A stretch of 64,000 nt of DNA, taken from contig JADGRA010000077.1 in the NCBI GenBank assembly GCA_017881265.1, forward strand, positions 53,178-117,177. The letters run 5' to 3'. Position numbers and translations under genes: made by a program. The notes under the pieces were generated by a model, which did not search any database, was not told the origin of the DNA, and worked only from the letters and a program-made list of their open reading frames with translations. Of this stretch, positions 25,888 to 33,013 are shown one piece after another. Each line of letters opens with the position of its first letter. Position 1 is the first letter of the stretch. This DNA is from Myxococcaceae bacterium. GTDB lineage: Bacteria; Myxococcota; Myxococcia; Myxococcales; Myxococcaceae.

Positions 25888-26979
25888 TCAGGCCCGGGCC
25901 TGGGCCTGCGTCCGCGAGCGCAGCAGCGCGACAATCTCCGGCTCGCTTTTCGGCTGGGCTGTGTCGAGCTCGACGTAGAAGCGGGACAGCACCCGGTACT
26001 GGTGGGCCATCAACAACGCCCAGATGCTGAAGTAGTCGAGCTTCCGGAAGACGATGGCGTTCTCGGCGCGGTAGCGGTCGACGTTCTTCAGGAAATCGTC
26101 CGGCATCTCCGTCCAGTGCATGGTCGGCTTCACGTGGTGGCCAATGTGGTAGCCGTCGTTGAAGCACTTCCGGTTGTAGGCGGAGTTCACGCACGTGATG
26201 CTGTTGCGGTAGGGGCTCTCCGGCATCGAGAGGTCGACGAAGGCGTGTTGGGCCCAGTTGCCGCACATCATCATCACGCGGGTGAACACGTAGGGGACGA
26301 TGAAGACCCACAGCGTGGCGTAGAAGTTCCACCAGCCGAGTACCACCACCAACGCGTAGAAGGACAGCTCGCCCATCCAGAAGCGGCGCAGCATTTTGAA
26401 GCGGCGCTTGCTCCAGTGGTACCGCGTCAGCTCAGCCCATCCCAGGAAGAAGAAGCGGCCGAAGTAGCGCAGGAAATGGGGCAGGCTGTCGCGGCGAAAG
26501 CGAAGCGTGGAACTCAAGTCCCCCTCGAGGTTGTTCTCGGCGTGGTGCATGCCGACGTGGTGGGCGAAGTAGGAGTCGGGCGTCTCCCCGAAGAAGGGCC
26601 CCAGGGCCCAGGGAACCACCAGGTTGAGCAGCCGGTACTCCCGCTTGAAGAGCGGCCGGTGCGAGGTGTTGTGCAGCATGAGGATGAAGGGCCCGAGGAA
26701 GAGCGCGTTGCTCACTAGGAAGTACAGGGCCCCCAGCCACCAGCGGTACACCCCGGGCACGTACAGCAATGCCGCCGCGGGGAGGTTGAGGAAGAAAAGC
26801 TTCATGCACAGCCGCACGAAGGGCAGGTCCCGCTCGTCATTCATCATCCGCAGCACCCACCGCTCCCAGGGCCACCGGGGCGCCTCGGGCGAGTGTGCGG
26901 GGTCGGTCAGGGTGATTGGCACGAGTCGCCCCACGTACCACGGGCCTCGCGCGGATTGGCCTGCTTCTCGAGAAAACAT
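25888..26979 (-). CDS. Membrane fatty acid desaturase, second type
   Basis: A 363-residue membrane desaturase of a different subgroup from its neighbour. Histidine boxes are HNTSH (about residue 104), HHVGMHH (about residue 144) and YHIGHH (about residue 277). Transmembrane segments are at about 62-105 and 205-250. ATG 26979 is chosen because the upstream open frame is Arg/Pro-rich without helices and the first 30 residues here form a plausible cytosolic tail. The two desaturases share little beyond the boxes, so they probably act at different positions or on different lipids. Myxobacteria use many branched and polyunsaturated chains. Confidence 0.87.
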   Translation of the reverse strand: MFSREAGQSARGPWYVGRLVPITLTDPAHSPEAPRWPWERWVLRMMNDERDLPFVRLCMKLFFLNLPAAALLYVPGVYRWWLGALYFLVSNALFLGPFILMLHNTSHRPLFKREYRLLNLVVPWALGPFFGETPDSYFAHHVGMHHAENNLEGDLSSTLRFRRDSLPHFLRYFGRFFFLGWAELTRYHWSKRRFKMLRRFWMGELSFYALVVVLGWWNFYATLWVFIVPYVFTRVMMMCGNWAQHAFVDLSMPESPYRNSITCVNSAYNRKCFNDGYHIGHHVKPTMHWTEMPDDFLKNVDRYRAENAIVFRKLDYFSIWALLMAHQYRVLSRFYVELDTAQPKSEPEIVALLRSRTQAQARA

Positions 26980-27061
26980 GACGTGGCCCTGACGGGTACC
27001 TTTCCGGACCTCCCAACCCCTCGGGACTCCACAGGTGCCCGCACGCCCATCCGTGGAGACG

Positions 27062-27808
27062 TCAACCCGGGCGGCGCTGGGCCCAGGAGAGGCGCAGGAC
27101 GCGTTCCCAGCGGGCGCCGGCGTGCTGCTGGGCGACGCGCTGCGCCGCCGCCACCAGGGCGTCCATGCGCCCCGGGCCAAGCGCCGGGGCCAGGAAGCTG
27201 AGCGAGCGCAACACGCCGGTGAGCGCCTCAGGCGTCAGCTCGACGGCGTGTGCCATTTCGACGGCCCGCACCGGGGCACCGCCGCTGGCGAGCGCCAGCC
27301 ACTGGCGTGCGCGACCGGGCCCCTGCGGCCGGCGCTCCGGGTTCGCCTCCCGCAGCAGGCGCTCCAGCTCGCCCATGAAGGGCGTGTCGGCCGGCCGCGC
27401 TTCCACGGCGGCCGCGGTGCCGGAGGCCACCAGCAACCGGGCTGCTTCCCGTCCCGCCGCGTCCGGGTCCACCCACTGGGCCGCATCCGCCAGCAGCACC
27501 AGTTCTGCCGAGGCGCCCGGAAGGCCGGTGGCCTCGGCCGGCGCGCACACCAGGCCCACCGGCAGGCCACGCACGCGCTCTGCACACACCGCCAGCATGG
27601 CGCGCGCAGGCTCGACAGCCACCACCCGGGCCCCGGCCCGGGCCAGGGGCTCGGCCAGGTGGCCGGTGCCTGCGCCGAGGTCCACGACACGCGCCGCTTC
27701 TGGGACGAGGGCGAGGAGGCGGCGCACCAGCTCCTCCGGGTAGCCAGGCCGCGCGCGGTAGGCATCCGCCAGGCGCTCGAAGACACGGGGCGAGGGACGG
27801 CGCGTCAT
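27062..27808 (-). CDS. Class I SAM-dependent methyltransferase
   Basis: A 248-residue methyltransferase of the type 11 / UbiE-like fold. Motif I is VVDLGAGTGHL (about residues 40-50), motif II has VVAVEP ending strand 2, and a post-I acidic Glu follows. The Arg-Pro-Gly-Tyr-Pro segment near the N-terminus is typical of a subgroup annotated as generic methyltransferases. The substrate is unknown. It is divergent from rsmE with a 47-base gap. Confidence 0.83.
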   Translation of the reverse strand: MTRRPSPRVFERLADAYRARPGYPEELVRRLLALVPEAARVVDLGAGTGHLAEPLARAGARVVAVEPARAMLAVCAERVRGLPVGLVCAPAEATGLPGASAELVLLADAAQWVDPDAAGREAARLLVASGTAAAVEARPADTPFMGELERLLREANPERRPQGPGRARQWLALASGGAPVRAVEMAHAVELTPEALTGVLRSLSFLAPALGPGRMDALVAAAQRVAQQHAGARWERVLRLSWAQRRPG

Positions 27809-27855
27809 CCGCGGGCGGACATAGACGACTTGCCTGCGGCCGGGCTAGGAGCCAG

Positions 27856-28632
27856 GTGGCGCCGGTGAATCTCCTGCTCCTCGAGGCCGCGGACTTCCGC
27901 GAAGACGGCACGGCCGAGCTCCGGGGCCACGCCGCCCGCCACGTCCGGGAGGTGTTGCGCGCCCGGCCCGGCAACTCGCTGCGCGTCGGGCGCGCGGGCG
28001 GCGCGGTGGGCTCGGCGGAGGTGCTGCGGTGCGAGGCGGAGACGGTGGTGCTGCGGGTGCACCTGGACGCCGCGCCGCCGGCGCGTCCGGGGGTGGATGT
28101 GCTTCTGGCCATGCCCCGGCCGAAGGTGCTGCGCCGTGTCCTCGCCTCCGCGGCGGCCCTGGGGGTGGACCGGCTGGTGCTGCTCAACGCGGCGCGGGTG
28201 GAGAAGAGTTACTTCCTCTCCCCGGTGCTGACGCCGGCACGGACGGCGGCAGCGCTGCGCGACGGGCTGGAGCAGGCCCGGGACACGCAGGCGCCGGAGG
28301 TCCACGTCTTCGAGCGTTTCCGACCCTTCGTCGAGGACAGGCTGGAGGGGCTTCTGGGGCCCGGGACGCGCCTTCTCTTGGACCCAGGCCCCGAGTCACT
28401 GGCACCGGCCCTCCCCCAGCAGGGCCGGGTGGCCCTGGCCATTGGCCCCGAGGGCGGCTGGGTGCCCTTCGAGAGGGAACTCCTCCAGGCCCAGGGCTTT
28501 GTCCGCGTCTGCTTCGGGCCCAGGACACTGCGGGTGGAAGCCGTGCTCCCCTACGCGCTTGGCTGGCTGCTTGGGAGTCGCGCCCAGGGCACCAAGCATG
28601 GGAAGGTTTCCTCCTCGGCGGCTGTCCCCTGA
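27856..28632 (+). CDS. rsmE: 16S rRNA (uracil-1498-N3)-methyltransferase
   Basis: A 258-residue SPOUT-class enzyme that methylates N3 of U1498 in 16S rRNA. GTG 27856 is selected because AGGAG lies five bases upstream. The N-terminal PUA-like domain contains HxxxVLR-like HVREVLRARPG. The knotted C-terminal domain has LAMPRPKVLRRVLASAAALGVD, LEQARD and the AdoMet-binding AIGPEGGW (about residue 195). The tail is somewhat longer than usual and Ser/Lys-rich. It is next to aminopeptidase P on the same strand. Confidence 0.9.
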   Translation: MAPVNLLLLEAADFREDGTAELRGHAARHVREVLRARPGNSLRVGRAGGAVGSAEVLRCEAETVVLRVHLDAAPPARPGVDVLLAMPRPKVLRRVLASAAALGVDRLVLLNAARVEKSYFLSPVLTPARTAAALRDGLEQARDTQAPEVHVFERFRPFVEDRLEGLLGPGTRLLLDPGPESLAPALPQQGRVALAIGPEGGWVPFERELLQAQGFVRVCFGPRTLRVEAVLPYALGWLLGSRAQGTKHGKVSSSAAVP

Positions 28633-28643
28633 AAGGTACGCCC

Positions 28644-30134
28644 ATGGCCCACCCACCTCCTCCGCCTGCTGAGGCGATGAAGTCGCCCGCCAGCGCACCG
28701 CCCGCACCCAAGCCCTCCACGGGTTACGACACGGCGCCGCCGCCGGCGCTGCTCGAGTTCATGATGCAGCGCTGGCGCCCGGGGCCTTCCGCGCTGCCGC
28801 GGCCACTGCCCCACCACGGGGCCTTCGCCGCCCGGCGAAAGGCCCTCTCCAAGCTGTTCCCCGGGGAGACGCTGGTCATCCCCACCGGCGAGGAGAAGGT
28901 GCGCAGCAACGACACCGTCTACCGCTTCCGCCCGGGAAGCGACTTCTACTACCTCACCGGCAACCTCGAGCCGGACTGCGTGCTTCTGCTGCAACCTGCG
29001 GTGGGGGGTGGCCACCGGGACGTGCTGCTCGTGGAACCCAACCCCGGGCGCAACGATGCCACCTTCTTCACCGACCGCGTGAAGGGGGAACTGTGGGTCG
29101 GCCCCCGCCTGGGCGTCCAGCAGAGCCTCGCCCGCTACCGGGTGGACGAGGTACGCGCGCTAGGTGAACTCAAGGCCACTTGTGCCTCGCTGCACGGTCC
29201 GGCGACGCGTCCCTGGCGCGTGGTGCGCGGCATCAGCCGCGCGGTGGACGCCGCGCTGCCCGACCAGGGGGCCCGGGATGCGGAACTCGCCGCGGCACTG
29301 GCCGAAATGCGCCTTTACAAGGACGCGCAGGAAGTGCGCGAGCTGTCGGCGGCCATCGCCTCCACCAAGCGCGGCTTCGAGGACGTCATCCGCTCGCTGC
29401 GGGACGCGCAGACGGAGCGCACGGTGGAGGGAGTCTTCAATCTCCGCGCCCGCGTCGAGGGCAACGATGTCGGCTACGGCACCATCGCCGCCTCGGGGGC
29501 CCACGCCTGCATCCTGCACTGGATGCGCAACGACGGCCCGCTCCACAAGGGCGACCTGCTGCTCCTCGATGCGGGCGTGGAAGGCCACAGCCTCTACACG
29601 GCCGACATCACGCGCACGCTGCCCATCTCCGGGAAATTCAGCCGCGAGCAGCGGCAAATTTACGAGTTGGTGCACGCCGCCCAGGCCGCCGCGTTCGCGG
29701 CGGTGCGGCCGGGGAACGACTTCCTCGAGCCCAACCGCCGGGCGATGAAGGTGCTGGCCGAGGGGCTGCAGGCGCTCGGCATCCTCGAGGACGCTGCCGT
29801 CGCGCTGGCGGATGAGCACCAGTTCTACAAGCGCTATTCGCTGCACAACGTGAGCCACATGCTGGGACTCGACGTGCACGACTGCGCGCAGGCCCGGATG
29901 GAAGTCTACAAGTACGGGACCCTGAAGCCGGGCATGGTGCTCACCGTCGAGCCGGGCCTGTATTTCCAGAAGGACGACCTCACCGTCCCGGCGAAGTACC
30001 GCGGCATCGGCGTCCGCATCGAGGACGACGTGCTGGTGACGGCCAAGGGCATGCGCAACCTCTCCCAGGACTTCCCGAGCGAGGCGCCAGCGGTCGAGGC
30101 GTGGATGGCCAAGGTGTGGAAATCTCGGCGCTGA
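28644..30134 (+). CDS. pepP: Xaa-Pro aminopeptidase (M24B, PepP-like)
   Basis: A 496-residue metallopeptidase that removes N-terminal residues preceding proline. ATG 28644 is used because GAAAGG lies upstream; the frame is open through rsmE only as shadow. The N-terminal non-catalytic domain (AMP_N) begins near residue 55. The pita-bread domain carries the five metal ligands at about Asp309 (LLDAGVE), Asp320 (ADITRT), His404 (HNVSHMLGLDVHD), Glu436 (TVEPGLY) and Glu459 (RIEDDVLVT). A Pro/Ala-rich N-terminal extension of about 40 residues precedes the AMP_N domain. Expected in the cytoplasm. Confidence 0.9.
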   Translation: MAHPPPPPAEAMKSPASAPPAPKPSTGYDTAPPPALLEFMMQRWRPGPSALPRPLPHHGAFAARRKALSKLFPGETLVIPTGEEKVRSNDTVYRFRPGSDFYYLTGNLEPDCVLLLQPAVGGGHRDVLLVEPNPGRNDATFFTDRVKGELWVGPRLGVQQSLARYRVDEVRALGELKATCASLHGPATRPWRVVRGISRAVDAALPDQGARDAELAAALAEMRLYKDAQEVRELSAAIASTKRGFEDVIRSLRDAQTERTVEGVFNLRARVEGNDVGYGTIAASGAHACILHWMRNDGPLHKGDLLLLDAGVEGHSLYTADITRTLPISGKFSREQRQIYELVHAAQAAAFAAVRPGNDFLEPNRRAMKVLAEGLQALGILEDAAVALADEHQFYKRYSLHNVSHMLGLDVHDCAQARMEVYKYGTLKPGMVLTVEPGLYFQKDDLTVPAKYRGIGVRIEDDVLVTAKGMRNLSQDFPSEAPAVEAWMAKVWKSRR

Positions 30135-30157
30135 GGGGGGTGCCGGCGGCCCCTCGC

Positions 30158-30187
30158 TTGACAGCGCGAGCGGCGTCTCGTTAGCGT
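30158..30187 (+). promoter_or_regulatory. Candidate promoter for leader peptide and met operon
   Basis: TTGACA at 30158-30163 is a perfect -35 box; the -10 would be TTAGCG (30181) or TAGCGT (30182) after 17 or 18 bases. Transcription would begin near 30194-30197, practically at the ATG of the leader ORF, implying little or no 5' leader. Confidence 0.5.
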
Positions 30188-30196
30188 TTGTTGCTC

Positions 30197-30304
30197 ATGA
30201 AGTCCTCGTCAGCGTCGATGTGGATGTGCCCGGAGGCCATGCTCATGCGTGGCCCGGGCATGCGCGCGTCCGCGGGCGAGTGTTGTTGCGGCTGTCGAAT
30301 TTAG
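30197..30304 (+). CDS. Met/Cys-rich leader peptide upstream of metY
   Basis: A 35-codon reading frame from ATG 30197 to TAG 30304, too short for routine gene finding. It encodes seven methionines (including the start) and five cysteines, and ends Glu-Cys-Cys-Cys-Gly-Cys-Arg-Ile. It lies 180 bases before an O-acetylhomoserine sulfhydrylase, whose products are homocysteine and methionine. Amino acid bias matching the pathway product is the hallmark of attenuation leaders; polycysteine leader ORFs controlling sulfur genes are established in mycobacteria. No Shine-Dalgarno is present; the predicted promoter would make the mRNA nearly leaderless. Control of the operon by this ORF is inference. Confidence 0.55.
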   Translation: MKSSSASMWMCPEAMLMRGPGMRASAGECCCGCRI

Positions 30305-30308
30305 CCGC
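30288..30308 (+). promoter_or_regulatory. Hairpin overlapping Cys codons and stop of leader ORF
   Basis: GCGGCT (30288-30293) and AGCCGC (30303-30308) form a perfect six-base stem enclosing the last leader codons. A ribosome paused on the Cys codons at 30281-30295 would keep it open. More GC-rich segments with mutual complementarity (around 30315-30375) follow, offering alternative pairings. Confidence 0.4.
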
Positions 30309-30484
30309 TCTTCCGTCAGCGAACCGCCGCAGGCCCGGGCACCCTGACCTCCGAGGCGGCCCGCCCGGACGATTCGCAAGCCCGTTCTCTTCAGCGACTC
30401 GTCCCCCCCGTGGGTCCCCTCGCCTCTTGCAGCCGAGCGCTTTCCCACCGCTGTCGCCCAAACACCCCAAAAGGACGTGCCGTC

Positions 30485-31783
30485 ATGTCAGAAACCAAAG
30501 AGCAGCCCAAACCCAACTACCGCCCAGAGACGCTGGCCCTGCACGCCGGCTACCAGGGGGACGCCACCACCGGGTCGCGGGCGGTGCCCATCTACCAGAC
30601 CACCAGCTACCGCTTCCGTGATGCGGACCATGCTGCCGCGCTCTTCGGGCTGAAGGAGTTCGGCAACATCTACACGCGCATCATGAATCCCACCAACGAC
30701 GTGCTCGAGCAGCGCATCGCTGCACTCGAAGGTGGCGTGGCGGCCCTCGCTGTGGCCAGTGGACAAGCGGCCGAGACGCTGGCGCTCCTCACGCTGCTCC
30801 GCTCCGGGGAGGAGATTGTCTCGGCAAGCAGCCTCTACGGCGGCACGTACAACCTCTTCAAGGTGACGCTGCCCCGGCTCGGAATTCGCACCAAATTCGT
30901 CGAAATCGGCCAGCACGACGCGGTGCGGGCCGCCATCGGCCCGAAGACGCGGGCCCTCTACGCCGAGACGCTGGGGAACCCGCGCCTGGACGTGGCGGAC
31001 CTCGAAGCCCTGGGCCGCATCGCCAAGGAGGCCGGCATCCCCTTCATCGTCGACAACACCGCCACCACGCCGGCGCTGGTGCAGCCGCTGAAGCACGGGG
31101 CCAACATTGTGGTGCACTCGGCCACCAAGTACATCGGCGGACATGGCCAGGCCATCGGCGGCCTCATCGTCGACGGCGGGAATTTCCCTTGGGACAACGG
31201 CAAGTTCCCCGAATTCACCGACCCCAACCCCGGCTACCACGGGCTGAAGCTGTGGGAGAGCTTCGGCAACCTCTCCTTCATCCTCAAGGCCCGGGTGGAG
31301 ACGCTGCGGGACACCGGGCCGGCGCTCAGCCCCTTCAACGCCCATGCCTTCATCAACGGCCTGGAGACGCTGCACCTACGCGTCCGCCGGCACGCGGAGA
31401 ATGCCCTCACCGTCGCGCGCTGGCTGCAGAAGGACGCGCGGGTGGCCTGGGTGCGCTACCCCGGCCTGGAGACGGACCCCGCCTACGCGCTCGCGCGCCG
31501 CTACTTCGAAGGCGGCTCCGGCGGGCTGGTGGTCTTCGGTGTGAAAGGCGGCTTCGAGACGGGCAAGGCCCTCATCAACCAGGTGAAGCTGTGGAGCCTG
31601 CTCGCCAACATCGGCGACGCGCGCTCGCTCATCATCCACCCGGCTTCCACCACCCACCAGCAGCTCACCGCCGAGGAGCAGCGCTCGACCGGCGTCACGG
31701 AGGACCTGGTGCGTCTGTCGGTGGGGCTGGAGCACCCGGACGACATCCTCGCGGACCTGGACCAGGCCCTGGGCAAGCGCTGA
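30485..31783 (+). CDS. metY: O-acetylhomoserine aminocarboxypropyltransferase (sulfhydrylase)
   Basis: A 432-residue PLP enzyme of the Cys/Met metabolism family that makes homocysteine from O-acetylhomoserine and sulfide. ATG 30485 follows AAGGACG by seven bases. The PLP-binding lysine is Lys215 in HSATKYIGGHG. The long family-specific stretch GGLIVDGGNFPW and the HPASTTHQQL segment near the C-terminus distinguish MetY from the shorter MetB/MetC/MetZ. It heads an operon with metX and a bifunctional aspartokinase/homoserine dehydrogenase, so the operon converts aspartate plus sulfide to homocysteine apart from aspartate semialdehyde dehydrogenase. Confidence 0.94.
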   Translation: MSETKEQPKPNYRPETLALHAGYQGDATTGSRAVPIYQTTSYRFRDADHAAALFGLKEFGNIYTRIMNPTNDVLEQRIAALEGGVAALAVASGQAAETLALLTLLRSGEEIVSASSLYGGTYNLFKVTLPRLGIRTKFVEIGQHDAVRAAIGPKTRALYAETLGNPRLDVADLEALGRIAKEAGIPFIVDNTATTPALVQPLKHGANIVVHSATKYIGGHGQAIGGLIVDGGNFPWDNGKFPEFTDPNPGYHGLKLWESFGNLSFILKARVETLRDTGPALSPFNAHAFINGLETLHLRVRRHAENALTVARWLQKDARVAWVRYPGLETDPAYALARRYFEGGSGGLVVFGVKGGFETGKALINQVKLWSLLANIGDARSLIIHPASTTHQQLTAEEQRSTGVTEDLVRLSVGLEHPDDILADLDQALGKR

Positions 31784-31816
31784 GACGCGCGCTTTCCCCA
31801 AGGACGCCAACGCCCC

Positions 31817-33010
31817 ATGTCCCCTCCTGCCCATCGGCGGCCCGCCGCGGCCAGCCCCAGCCTCTTCGACGTGCGCCTTCCGGCGCTTCCGCTGGTCCGC
31901 GGGGGCACGGTGGAGCCGCACGTGGCACGGGGCTTCTGGTGGGGGCCGGAAAGCGACCTGCCAGCGCTGCGGGCGCGCACGCACGTCCTGGGTGGGGCGG
32001 CGCTGCAGGCCGCCGAGGCGCAGGAGCCCGTGCGTCGCCGCCAGCCGGTGCCCTCCCTCGACGCGGTGGGCGCCCCTCCGCTGGACGAGGCGGTGCCCAC
32101 CGTGCTGCTCATCCATGCCCTCACCGGGGATGCGCGCGCCGGGGGCCCCGGGGGCTGGTGGGAGCCGCTGGTGGGGCCGGGGCGAGCGCTCGACCCGGCA
32201 CGCGTGCGCATCCTCTGCTTCGGCAACCTCGGTTCCTGCTACGGCAGCTCGGGCCCGCTGGATGAGGGCTTTCCGGCCGGCGTCGAGTTGACGCCCTGGG
32301 ACTTGGCCCGGGCATTGTTGCAAGCGCTGGAGGTGCTCGGCCTCGAGCGGCTGGCGCTGGTGACCGGCGGTTCCCTCGGCGGCATGGTGTCCTTGTGCAT
32401 CGGCGCCCTGGGCGGCGCCCGCGTGGAGCGGCTGTTGCCCCTGGCCACCTCCGCGTCGTCCTCCGCGTGGGTGCTGGCGTGGAATCACGTCCAGCGCAAC
32501 CTGTTGCGCCTGGACCCAGGGTGGCCCGACGACGTCGGCCGTGGGCTGGAACTGGCCCGCCAGGTGGGGATGCTCACCTACCGGGCAGAACCGGCCTTGG
32601 AGGCCAAGCAGGGGCGCCACCTTGCGGCCGAGCCGGGCGTCCCGCTGCCCTTCCGCGTCCAGGGCTGGCTCGAGCACCAGGGCCAGAAGCTGCGCCGGCG
32701 CTTCGACGCGCGGGCCTACCTGCTGCAGGCCACCGCCATGGACCACCATGACTTGGACGCTGCCCCGGCCGGACTCGGCGCCGGCCCCATCCGCGCCAGC
32801 AGCCTGGTGGTGGATGTGGACACGGACCAGCTCTTCACCCCGGCCCAGGTGGAAGCACTGGCCGGGCGACTGCGGACGGACGGGGCCCACGTGGAGAGGG
32901 CCACGTTGCGCAGTGCCCACGGCCACGACGCCTTCCTCCTCGAATGGGACGCCCTCGCCGCGCTGGTGAAGCGCGCCCTCGCCCTTCCCGCTGGGGGATG
33001 GGACGACTGA
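31817..33010 (+). CDS. metX: Homoserine O-acetyltransferase
   Basis: A 397-residue alpha/beta-hydrolase-fold acyltransferase producing O-acetylhomoserine for MetY. Family motifs are HALTGD at 100-105, the FGNLGSCYGSSGP stretch, the nucleophile Ser186 in GGSLGGM, the acid in DVDTDQLF and the His in SAHGHDAFL. Succinyl- versus acetyl-specificity cannot be read reliably, but the pairing with MetY favours acetyl. The N-terminal 20 residues are Pro/Ala-rich. It is 33 bases downstream of metY and three bases upstream of the aspartokinase gene. Confidence 0.93.
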   Translation: MSPPAHRRPAAASPSLFDVRLPALPLVRGGTVEPHVARGFWWGPESDLPALRARTHVLGGAALQAAEAQEPVRRRQPVPSLDAVGAPPLDEAVPTVLLIHALTGDARAGGPGGWWEPLVGPGRALDPARVRILCFGNLGSCYGSSGPLDEGFPAGVELTPWDLARALLQALEVLGLERLALVTGGSLGGMVSLCIGALGGARVERLLPLATSASSSAWVLAWNHVQRNLLRLDPGWPDDVGRGLELARQVGMLTYRAEPALEAKQGRHLAAEPGVPLPFRVQGWLEHQGQKLRRRFDARAYLLQATAMDHHDLDAAPAGLGAGPIRASSLVVDVDTDQLFTPAQVEALAGRLRTDGAHVERATLRSAHGHDAFLLEWDALAALVKRALALPAGGWDD

Positions 33011-33013
33011 GTC

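Noticed and set aside
30209..30470. Minus-strand open frames over the leader region upstream of metY
   Set aside because: No domain, no ribosome site and Arg/Gly/Ala-rich shadow composition. The plus-strand leader ORF explains the region better.
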